Part shown: piece by piece, positions 45,713-55,600 of the stretch
Layout: each line of letters starts with the position of its first letter
Numbering within the stretch: the first letter of the stretch is position 1
Assembly: GCA_942159475.1 (NCBI GenBank)
Contig: OW804094.1
Coordinates: forward strand, 19,883,067 to 19,947,066
From: Sthenelais limicola
Lineage: Eukaryota > Annelida > Polychaeta > Phyllodocida > Sigalionidae
Reading direction: 5' to 3'
Length of the DNA: 64,000 bases
Made by a program: the position numbers and the translations under genes
Notes under the pieces: generated by a model
The model's input: the letters and a program-made list of their open reading frames with translations, nothing else
Database searches by the model: none
What the model was told of the DNA's origin: nothing

Positions 45713-46314
45713 ACGTTTTTTCATGATGTTAAATGTAGTACATTCTATGACGCTAAACGTCACACAGTAAACGTCACACATGTGACGTTTAGCGTTTTTG
45801 GAAGACGGTAAAAGACATAAGATGCTAAACGTCACACCAAAACAACGTATTAAAAGTGGGGACAAGAAAAACGTCTTGTTTTGTGTATCATGGGAAGACG
45901 TTTGACTTTACAGTGTATAGCACCACAAGGTCTAAATATTATGGACGCCATCACCTGGCGCAACCGTCAGCAATAACCATCCTGAGGCTGTGGGTGAAAC
46001 ACTGGGGAGTTACAGTCGGGCTGTCTAGCCACGTTATAAATTTGTATCACCTATTGACAGCCCGACATCTACTCCACAGTAGACCCACACTCCTCAGGAC
46101 CTCCTTTTGTTGACAATTTGGATCATATATAAAGATCCACACCCACACTGATTAGGGACACCTGCTAATCAGAGCATCCAAACACTGCTTTTATTCTATA
46201 TAACAGTCACCCAAATTATGCAGAGACATCTCTCTACACATAAAATTAATCAAATTATGAGATTAATTATATCACTAATTCTTCTTGAAATAACATGGGA
46301 TTAATCCCATAAAG

Positions 46315-46375
46315 ATCCCTGATCTGCCTGATGAGCCCATCAAAGGGGCGAAACCATGTAGTGCCAAACACCATC
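46315..46375 (+). ncRNA. Candidate hammerhead ribozyme in Penelope B
   Basis: CTGATGA (46328-46334), a 4-bp stem GCCC/GGGC with loop ATCAAAG, then GAAAC (46350-46354) form the hammerhead catalytic core in correct order. CAT then GTA follow (46355-46360), compatible with a minimal stem III and an NUH cleavage site after A46360. Stem I pairing is weak by eye. Penelope-like elements are known to carry hammerheads in their terminal regions, which supports the call. Confidence 0.55.
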
Positions 46376-47390
46376 AGTGATGGTGGAGGGGCCCTCCCAA
46401 CTTTTTTGATACCTAGCAATGTAACCAAGCTAACACCTCCAAGAATAAATTAGACCATTTTTATTTTTGGCTCATCAATTATATACAGTTGTGGAATATG
46501 AGGCCTACATCATTTATTATTATGAAAAATAAATTGGACGTAATACCCAGGTGTGTCTCTGACATCACACCTGGATACTTGTGCACCTGTCTATGACATC
46601 ATAGAGGGTAGCGAGGCTGAATAGACTGTCGCCAAGTGAGGGTTCCAACCCTCATTAAATGGTAGCAGTACGGAAGGGAGAGGAGGTTGTTTAGACTCGT
46701 ATCATATAAGATGGCTATTATACTTATTTCCCCATCATGACACACTAAAAATGACCATTGAACCTATCAGCATCCTTTCTATTACATTTGCTCAAACTTT
46801 CGGAGGTGAAAACGGCCGGAAAACAGCATTTTCGAGGCTTGGAGCATACATGTCCAGCTAACGTTTAGCAAGCTTGACCCACAGTATGGCGAGCCGCTGC
46901 CAGCGCTGTGACGTCAGTGAATACTATGTATACAGACAATTTGTATTCACAGTAAGAATGTCCTGCCCAAGCAAAGAAAAATAGCTCAGCAAGGAACATT
47001 TTAAGTAGATCTGGATTCCTTATGTAGAGTGAAGGTAGAGTGGAACAACATTAAGTAGAGGCACATAGCTGGGAGTCATCCCGGCATCATCTAACTCTGC
47101 ACAGAGATTCCCAATGACGTCCTCTTGGATGCCAATTTCCTTGTCTCTTCCTTCATACCCTGCCTCAGGTCCTAGATCATTTGGGCTTGCAATCAGTTCT
47201 CCTCCCTAAGGAAACCAAGCTCAACAACATGATCTCAGTTGCAGTTGCGACAGTGGGTCAACAAGGCTATGGAATGCTGTGCTGATCTTGGCAAAAGTCT
47301 CAGCGATTGTGTCTGAGGCATTTCATTTTCAACCAACATGTCTTTAGAGATAAAATTAAAATACAATGATTAGGGTTATAAGGTCTACAG

Positions 47391-47520
47391 ATGCTAGGGC
47401 CCAACAACACTAGGGCCCACTATGCCTATTTTCAGACATTAGGCCCCACCCTGCCTTGGACACTGGGGCCCACCCACCTTCAGACGCTATGGTCCAACCA
47501 TTGGATGCTAGGGCCCAGAA
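47391..47520 (+). repeat. GGGCCC-rich degenerate tandem repeat, unit C
   Basis: Near-identical to 32995-33125. Confidence 0.8.
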
Positions 47521-48080
47521 GAAGAAGATTTGACAATTATTTGCAGTCAAACTATTTTATCAACCTAATATTTCTTCTAATGGTTCAGAACATTCTAATT
47601 TGTCTACTATTATTCATTGAAAATGTCATGTTTTACTGTATTTTATTCTTCATTACAGGTTAATATTTCAAGTAGATACTAATATTTCTGATTACACTTA
47701 TAAAATAATAAGACAAATGTTAAAGGCCGATGTAATGTCAGTGGTTCATTTTTGCCTAGGGGGAGTCATGGAGTCAAAAACTGCTGAACAGTGATGCAAT
47801 TCACAATGTGAAAAGGTGTTTAGAGATGAGATATGTTTAATGAATAGATATAAATCATATAAGTATTAGTGCATCATAAAACATTAACAAAATATATTGT
47901 TGCACTAGATCAAATGTTAACTGGTTTTCCCCTAGTTAGTACAGTCCATTGCATTACGAACACAAATTCAACAAATAACAAAATGGTGTTTGAAGTGTGG
48001 ATCCATTTACTTCAAATCTTTCATTCAGATCATACACAGTTAGCTGTGATTATTCCAAGTAATTATATGCGAACAAGTTG

Positions 48081-50582
48081 TCACTCAGTGTTGGCAGGGA
48101 ATGTATAAAAACCCTCGCCAGAAAAGATCCCATTCCTTGTTGAGGCATAGTGCCCAGTGAAGAGACCATCGCCCCAATTCTCATGGTTGGCTGCCAGGGT
48201 GAGAGCACTGGAACCAGGGTCCTGGGGTGTTGGGGTGAAGTACCAAACACATTCATCCTTCCCATTCACTCTGAACCTGAAATGAATAGCAGTGGTGTAA
48301 TCGGGTGAATTTTTTACTACCAGAAGCAACTGAGATCTTTTCTTTTATTTCTCCACAGACGATCATTGCAGATATTTCAGGACATTTCAGGATACGTATA
48401 ATTATCAGATATTAAAAGGCTATAGTTTGGTTGGCAAACTGGGATTATGGTGCCAAGCATGTTTTGTGGTATGGATGATGTTTTATGGGGAATGAAGATT
48501 GGGTATCTATTAGACTCAGAACTATTGTATACTACAGAGAGAATAAATGAGAAGGTGTAAAGGGTGTGATCCGAAGATCTAGAATGTATATTTATTGTAG
48601 TCTAAAATACAGGTAGGTGCTTGGTCCATGTGGCTATTGTTGATTGGAGGAATATTGAAGTAGGTAAAGGTGCTACCTGAGTTCTTACATGCTACCGTAT
48701 ATATTGCAATAAATTCCTGGGTACTGGTGCTTTATGGAAATTAGTCATAGTTCTAGATTAACATTGTAAATCTAATAAATAATAATTAATGATAATTATG
48801 ATCATAAAGTGGTTACCCATTGTTACGTCATCATTCCGTAACATGATGTAACATAACCTGTCCTGTGCAGGAATCAGCCAGGGTCCACTTTCGTTTCATT
48901 ATTGCATACCATAGCGGACACTTACTGTTTACTGTCACACTCTTTAGACTGATACATGTGGTAATATTGAAGCACCCAGGGCAGGCCTTGGAGAGAGCAT
49001 AAATTACTTGATTGATTCTGGGATATCATAGCCTAGCAACCAGTATTTTAATGTTGGTTCCTAGTTATTAACCATAGTTGAGAGGTATGAACGGCAATTA
49101 TTTCAGCCTGGTCTTTTCCTTTAAGTGTTATAGAAATGAAAACCAACCCCTAGGACTGAGCATGCATTATGTTGTTCTAAGGAGAAGCCAAGGAGAACAT
49201 TAGGGAGAGTGAAGGGAATTTAACTGCAGGTACCCAGTCTTGTATGAGGGCAGTCTATGAGAGAATTGTTCTGAATTGTCTGTGACCTTTTTGAGTTTTG
49301 TTGGGTCACCAAATCAATACTTATACATGTCACCATGCTCTAAAGTCGGCAATATACTTGTTTTATGAATTAAAATAGCAATTTCTCTTGATACAAAATG
49401 CTTAATCAGACATAATATGCTGCAAAAAAGATTGACTCTGTAGCAGAGAGAATTAATGTCATTAAGATATCATATCCAGGATTTCAGCACCAACAACTCT
49501 CTGTTGTCAGCTTTCATTGGCCACCCTTTTAAGCAGAACTTTATATCCAACAAAACTCCCAATTAAACATCTCCAAGACTAATTCAATAAGAAATATTAT
49601 TACTTAACTTACAGAGAAATGTCAGCATTTTTTTTTACCAATTTTTAACATAAAACAATAGTTTGGGCAGATTAACTACTTAAAAAATGACAATTTTCAT
49701 AATTGTCACCCATCATCCTTGATAAAGGCCTCTTGTTGGCCGAAACGTTGGACCCCAATAAACAAAACCACAACCCACCTACTAGTCCCTGTCCTCCTTG
49801 TTTAAGGGTAATACCACCTCCCTAAATTTTCATAACTTTCTATTGAATAACATATCAACAAAGTCTCTGTACCGTTCAACTCCATAAGTCAAGGCTTGTC
49901 CTGCTACAATAGTCCCTGCAGATCCTGTAAAATTTCTTTTGGCATTCAACCCCCACCCGCACCAAGCATTCTTCTCATTGATGAACTTAGCAAAGGCTTT
50001 GTGAGATGATGAATATAACCAATTGTCATCATTAGCCGCATTAAAGAACAAGGTGTACTCATCATTGTCCTCTCTCAAATATGCATCCTGGTTTCTTGAG
50101 AGAGTAAATCCATACTTTGAGAAGAAGTTAATCATATTCCTCGCAAACTGCTCAGGAGTTGCACAGTTTCCCAAATTCCTGATCATGTCAGCCTGTGTTA
50201 TTAATGGACGATCTGCCTGTCCACGAAAGACTGAATGTAACATCCTCTCAAATACAGAATAACCATTGGAGTTATCCTCACATTCTTGAGTTGAGGTTAT
50301 ATGCATTAAGCTCACAAGTAACACAAAAACAAAGAAACTGGAAGAGAAATAGAAGATTAGACATGATATTTTATCATTTAGCTCAGGTGGTAGAGTTAAA
50401 AGTAATGTTTAGAACAAGTGATGATAGGCTTAAAAGTGGCAATACTTCATTACTCTATATCATAGGATTGCATCCTCAGAGCTGATCTGTAAATTAATAG
50501 AAATAGACAGAAAATGGTGGTTTATAATCGTGAACATTAAACTATACTAATGTTACCTGGTCTTTCTGTACATGAATTCCAT
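48081..50582 (-). CDS. Secreted-protein family gene, alpha, unit C (3 exons)
   Basis: Exons 50582-50557, 50337-49873 and 48276-48081 on the minus strand, giving 228 aa. Exon 1 reads MEFMYRKT plus two bases, donor GTAAC; the exon-2 acceptor is TTCCAG. The signal peptide, QECEDNSNG, GNCATPEQFARN, NWLYSSSHKAF, WCGWG, RNFTGS, KDECVWYF and GFYTFPANTE are conserved. It differs from the unit B alpha at scattered residues (for example VFERMLHSVFRGQADRPLITQ). Intron 2 carries a 122-bp retroelement tail (49703-49824) absent from unit B. All splice sites and the frame are intact. Confidence 0.8.
49703..49824 (+). mobile_element. Short retroelement tail insertion in alpha intron 2, unit C
   Basis: A 122-bp insert flanked by an 11-bp target duplication AATTTTCATAA (49692-49702 and 49825-49835). 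Unit B has the uninterrupted ACAATTTTTATAATTTTC. The insert contains TTGATAAAGGCC-loop-GGCCGAAACGTT, a stem that resembles a degenerate hammerhead core, then AATAAA. Confidence 0.75.
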
Positions 50583-50917
50583 TGTAGCACTTCAGTACAC
50601 AGTTCACCAAATACACCAAACAATACATAAGAAACAATTTCCAACAGTTATAAACCATAGATAGTCGTCATGCTTCTCTTCACATGAGGAAATTGCTCCA
50701 AACAGGGAATTAAAAATAAATAAACTATAAGCCCATGTGGTATACTAGAGAACATGTTGAGTTAGGTAAGGAGCCTGAATGACTTAATAATTGTCTTACT
50801 GTCTACTGTGCTCAGGAATTGGCTAAGACCTGCTTATTACTCTGCAACACCTTAGATACAACTTTATCATAACAGTTCTTTTACCTCTTGGACATTTGTG
50901 AGTCTTGAACTGCTGTC
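50583..50917. promoter_or_regulatory. Shared divergent promoter region, unit C
   Basis: 335 bp separate the alpha start codon (50582, minus) from the beta start codon (50918, plus), so this is probably a bidirectional promoter together with both 5' UTRs. TGAATGACTTAATAATTG and GTGCTCAGGAATTGGCTAAGACC are conserved at the edges in the other units, where an old LINE separates them. No clear TATA box or named factor site is claimed. Confidence 0.5.
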
Positions 50918-52781
50918 ATGGAATTTAGATTTGGAAAGAAGTTCAGGTAACATAAATGAGGGAACGGCATTTATATACTTGCAAATTAAATTGGAAACCT
51001 TCTAATTAGCTCCTTTATTGTCACATAGTCTTCTTGAAATATGTACAATCATAATCATGAAATTATTCCCCAATAGTCTTTAAAAAGGAGGTTTCTATAA
51101 TTATTAATATGAGTAATAGCAAATTCAAACTAATAGTAGCAAATACTAAAGTAGCAAATATAAACTGAAGTCTTGGCTAGTAATTGGTTTACTCTTGACA
51201 AATAATGATGATTGTAAACATACCATGATAAAGAAAAACTGATCAATCTATCATAACAGTGTATTGTAAATAGAATCTTCTGAATGTGATTGCTTGGTGC
51301 ATGGGCTCTGGGCAGTCTATTGGATTATGTGTTTAATCATCATCATGCAAAATAATCACTCTATCTAATCTGTTTATTTAGTTTCTTCTTTCTGGTGTTA
51401 CTTCTGAGCTTAAGCCATATAAGCTCAACTCAAGAATGTGAGGATGGCTCTAATGGTGATTTTATCTTTGAGCGGATGTTACATATAATCTCCCGGGGAC
51501 AGGCAGATCAACCATTAAAAACGCGGGTTGACATGATCAGGAATTTAGGAAACTGTACAACTCTTGACCAGTTTGCCCAGAACATGATGCACTTCTACTC
51601 TAGGTAAGATTAATTTCGTTTCTCAAACTAATCAAGCACTATTTTGTAGATGATGAGGAAATAGGACCTAAAGGGCTAAAGTTATCAATAACTTGATGCT
51701 ATTATACGTATATTTGTTGAATTCATGGATAGAAATTGAGGGCAAGTGAGCAATAGTCAGCTAACTAAGTGAAACAACTGCAGCAAAATATGTTGTGGGT
51801 ATATCTATGGATGTTATACTTACATAATTGAAAACCAAAGAAAAACTTCAATTCATTGAAGATGATTGGCTCATGACTACTTTTTTGTCACTTTTGTATT
51901 GCATGATTATGAAGAAATAAAGGATTTTCTAATTGAAATTTTGTCACAGGTATGGAGTGGATCTATCGCAGAACCAGGATGCATATGTGAAAGAGGACAA
52001 CAATGAGTACACATTGATTCCTATTACAGCTTATGATGACAATTGGTTATATTCATCATCTCACAAGGGTTTCACAAAGTTCATCAATGAGATAGATGCT
52101 TGGTGTGGGTGGTGGTTGACCACCAAAAAGAACTTCACGGGATCTGCAGGCACTATTGTACCAGGAAAAACCTTGGTTTATGGAGTTGAAAGGTACATTC
52201 ATTGTCCTGTAGATTTCACTATTTGTTGCTATTGTAAACAAGATCATGACCTGAACTACCTTAAGTTGATAAGAATTGGTAGATTAATTGATATTTCTCT
52301 ATAACTATGTATGTGTGACTGGGATATGGGATGGCTGGGCAGTCTGATGAGCCCAAAGAGAGATGTGGGTTTATATCTGGGCTTAATGGCAATTTGTCTT
52401 CCCCTGCCCAGGTATGAGAAAAAAACTAGCTGCATGAGTGGAAGTACTCCTAGCAAAAACAATAAAGCACAACATATCCCAGAGGTCTTTAAAACAAAGA
52501 CTACCCATGACAATAATCCCTGTTTACATTATCTCACTCAAACCTAATTGCTCTCCACCATTTATTTCAGGTTCAGACTGAATGGGAAGGATGAATGTGT
52601 CTGGTTTTCTGACCCCAAACCGCGGTACACTGGCTCCAGTGCAAATGGTTCCATCCTGACAGCTTACCATGAGGAGTGGGGAGATGGTCTCTTTAGCGGG
52701 CTCTATACTTCTACCCCAGATGGGACATTTTCTGGTGATGGTTTTTATGCATTCCCTGCTGCCCCCTATAAGACTGAATAA
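50918..52781 (+). CDS. Secreted-protein family gene, beta, unit C (4 exons)
   Basis: Exons 50918-50946, 51382-51603, 51950-52192 and 52571-52781, giving 234 aa. Exon 1 reads MEFRFGKKF plus two bases, donor GTAACA. The signal peptide core FFFLVLLLSLSHISST, Cys 29/68/136/174 and both sequons are present. Exon 4 is two codons longer than in the other copies (PRYTGSSANGSILTAY in place of PKNPGSVAVIQAAY), the most variable spot in the family. Introns are short (435, 346 and 378 bp), so the 1.9-kb gene probably reflects the ancestral layout. The stop codon overlaps AATAAA. Confidence 0.8.
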
Positions 52782-52782
52782 A
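52777..52782 (+). terminator. Poly(A) signal overlapping the beta stop codon, unit C
   Basis: AATAAA contains the TAA stop at 52779-52781. Confidence 0.6.
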
Positions 52783-53429
52783 GTGTATTATATTAGTGAG
52801 TTTCTGATATAGAACTACAAACAAGTTTTTGTAATGTTCAGTGTTTCTTACTTTATTACAGAGGGCTTTTCACTTGATAGAGGTCTCCAGGTTAACGTTG
52901 CATAAGAAATCCTTACTTAAGACTCCTTCCTTTTGCCTGCTAAGCAGCTGATCAGGAATTTTTAAGGAAGGAATTTTCTATACAGACAATGTGTGTTCAC
53001 ACAGTAAGAATGTCCTGCCCAAGCAAAGAGAAATAGCCTAGCAAGGAACATTTTAAGTAGATCTAGATTCCATATGCAACATAAGGTAGAGTGGAACAAC
53101 ATTACATAGAGGCACATAGCTGGGAGTCATCCCAGCATCCTCTAACTCTGCACTGAGATTCCCAATGATCTCTTGGATGCCAATTTCCTTGTCTCTTCCT
53201 TCATACACTGCCTCCGGTCCTAGATCATTTGGGCTTGCATTCAGTTCTCCTCCCTAAGGAAACCAAGCTCACCAACATCATCTCTGGCCAGTTGCAATAG
53301 TGGGTCAGTAAGGCAAGTGCTGATCTGGACGGAAGTCTGGGTGATTTTGTCTGAGGCATTTCATTTTCAACCCACATGTCTTAAGAGATAAAATTAAAGT
53401 ACACTGATTAGGGTTACGAGGTCTTTACA

Positions 53430-53550
53430 GATGCTAGGACCCAACTATGCCAGGGCCCACTTTCACTTATTAGGCCCCATTCCTCCTTGGACACTACTGC
53501 CCTCCCACCTTCAGATGCTAGGGTCCAACCATTGGATACTAGAGCCCAAA
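53430..53550 (+). repeat. GGGCCC-rich degenerate tandem repeat, unit D
   Basis: A more diverged version of the repeat at 32995 and 47391. Confidence 0.75.
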
Positions 53551-53859
53551 CATAAGAAGCTCAATGAAACCATCAAAATTACTTGTAATTGTGTTGGCGT
53601 AATGAATTTTAATATCAGAGGTATCTGCAAATTTGACAGTTATTTATAGTAAAACTATTTAATTAACCTAATATTTCTTCTAATTGTTTAAAATTTTTCT
53701 TATAAATAACAGCAAAATGATTTGGCTACTATTTTTCTCGGAAAAATTTAAACATTTCAAAATCAAGGAATTCAAAATTAAAAGATTATATAAGGCCATG
53801 TGGTATACTAGAGAACATGTTGAGTTAGGTAAGGAGCGTGAATGACTTAAGAGAGCTAA

Positions 53860-54920
53860 CTATAGAACCAAACTGGCAGAAGACTTGGACACAGCCAGGG
53901 AGGCCAGAAGTATATGTAATAGGTCTGTTAAACAGCATAATCAACATACTATAGGGATTGGTGAATTATTGAAGAAATTGAGAATAAAGAAAAGAAAGAA
54001 ATTGACTATATTCATGATGAAAATGGGATCGTTCAGTTTGGCAAAGATGCTGCCGATAGCCTTAATGAGTTCTACTATAACATACATTATACATATGTCT
54101 ACTGTAAAAATCTTCTGAGAATGTACCTCATGTATATTACACACAAATCATGAAAAATGGACAAAACCCTTACAACACTCTAATAATAAATAATGAATAG
54201 CTTGGTGAGGTTATAGCCAATACATCTATTAGCAAATATTCTGTTTTTGCCAAAATGTCCCCAAAGTTGTATTAAAATGCATTCAAAATTGTTAGAAACT
54301 AACTGTACCATCTGCTTAACAAAGAAATCATTTCTGGAAGTTTCCTACACAATGGAAACATGCAAGAGTATAACCTCTTCCCCAAAAAGGTGTTGTGAAA
54401 ACTGCAAATGAAACCCAACGTATTTCACTAACTCACATTGCAGGCAAATTACTAGAAAAAAATCATAGCAAGACACCTGAGTAATTAATTGAATGAAAAC
54501 CATAGACGAAGCAAGAACCAATAGGATTTTCTGCTGTAAAAAAATATTCTTTGGTGTGTTATATTTCAGTAAAGCTTTTGATTGTGTTAATCATGATATC
54601 CTGTTAAAGAAATTAGAAGATATTGGTATAGTAAATAATAAATTAGAATGGTACAAATCATATCTCAGCATGACAACGCAATGTGTTGTGTTAGGTTGAA
54701 ATACATCAGAGACTGCTGATATAAGTTCTTTGTGTGAAGTGGAACATGACAACCATGCATTGTTTATGGTCGTCATGTTCCTCTTAACACGCTGTACACG
54801 ATATAATATTCCTAAGTTAAGGCCTTATAATTCTACACTTATGTTAATATAAATACAGCTGAAAATATGTCAATTGTGAAAAATTGTCCATCAATATGTT
54901 GTTTTCCATCCCCTCTGGTT
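53860..54920 (+). mobile_element. Old LINE fragment upstream of beta, unit D
   Basis: Linker (ARSICNRSVKQHNQHT), TLTHIAGKLLEK-type finger remnants near 54425 and an RT piece (YFSKAFDCVNHDILLKKLEDIGI, 54565-54640), all in shifting frames. It is the longer version of the fragment that units A and B carry with an internal deletion. Confidence 0.7.
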
Positions 54921-55600
54921 AATATTACTTACATTACATTTTACATCAGAGAAAGATACAATACCTGGGTTGTGCACCATTTGATATAGTTATCTTTCTA
55001 TATTTTAGAATATTGTGGTAGAGCTTAATGTAAGTCCTGGCAATAGAGACAAGCTGGATAATAGTTTTCAAGTGAACAACCTGGAGCAGAGTAAAATCTG
55101 ACCAATGTATAGCGTTGCAGATATACCATGTGTGAGTTTTGGCATATTCTTTGAAATACTTCCTTATGGTTAATGCCCAATGGTCTGTTTGTACAAGAAT
55201 GGCTCTGTTATCATCCTATCATATTAAGGTGTACTGACCACAACAAGTAACTCAATTAAGGTGTATGGCTTCTATACTAAGACTACTACATTACTGAAAA
55301 AAAAGGACATTAGGTGAATTGAAACATGACGGCTATCCTTGGTTTATGGCAAGTGTGAGACCAGTAAGTAAGTAGAAGGCTCATTTTATTGGTTCAACTG
55401 TCTAGTGTAAAAACGATCTAACAATATGGGATGAATCCTGATCTTTTATTTACCATATGACTTGATCATTAGCTTGTCTCACTGTCTACTGTGCTCAGGA
55501 ATTGGCTAAGACCTGCTTATTACTCTGCAAAACCTTAGATACAACTTTATCATAACGGTTCTTTTACATCTTGGACATTTGTGAGTCTTGAAGTGCTGTC

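Larger units (their letters stand above)
44326..45915. mobile_element. 1.59-kb TA-flanked DNA element with subterminal repeats, nested in Penelope B
   Basis: Left end CACTCTAAAAACTG, right end CTTTACAGTG (reverse complement CACTGTAAAG), flanked by TA (44324-44325 and 45916-45917). Unit A shows the empty site GACTATAGCACC (about 32523-32534). The termini also share ACGTCTTC and TGATACACA blocks, about 50 bp of imperfect inverted repeat. GATGCTAAACGTCACAC-type motifs cluster near both ends (44488-44545 and 45748-45840). No transposase ORF was seen. TA duplication suggests Tc1/mariner-type mobilisation, by inference. Confidence 0.75.
43168..46707 (+). mobile_element. Penelope-like element, unit B
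   Basis: Inserted into the MITE with a 15-bp target duplication AAGATGGCTATTATA (43153-43167 and 46708-46722). It contains an RT palm fragment, a GIY-YIG domain and a 3' part with a hammerhead-like motif (46328-46360). It is 5' truncated at the palm and interrupted by a DNA element (44326-45915). Confidence 0.85.
43034..46928 (+). mobile_element. MITE with CATAGTATTCAC inverted ends, carrying a nested Penelope element
   Basis: Left end CATAGTATTCACATGAC, right end GTCAGTGAATACTATG, flanked by TATA on both sides (43030-43033 and 46929-46932). The C/D junction has an empty site, TTCTATACAGACAA (about 52976-52989). Inverted similarity extends about 60 bp (GGCAGCCATACTGTG versus CACAGTATGGCGAGCC). 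Without the nested Penelope element the MITE would be about 340 bp. Confidence 0.8.
32910..47296. repeat. Array unit B
   Basis: Starts at GTCTCAGTGATTGTGTCTGAGG, repeated at the start of units C (47299) and D (about 53333). It contains complete alpha (minus) and beta (plus) genes, a LINE in beta intron 2, a MITE in the same intron, and the MITE-Penelope-DNA-element nest at its right end. Confidence 0.75.
47297..53330. repeat. Array unit C
   Basis: The most compact unit, with both genes intact and no Penelope or large LINE. It begins with GTCTCAGCGATTGTGTCTGAGG. Its right end runs into unit D through ACAGACAATGTGTGTTCACAC..., the empty site of the unit-B MITE. Confidence 0.75.

Noticed and set aside
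45648..45720. Functional tRNA gene
   Set aside because: The acceptor stem does not pair and the T stem pairs at only two of five positions.
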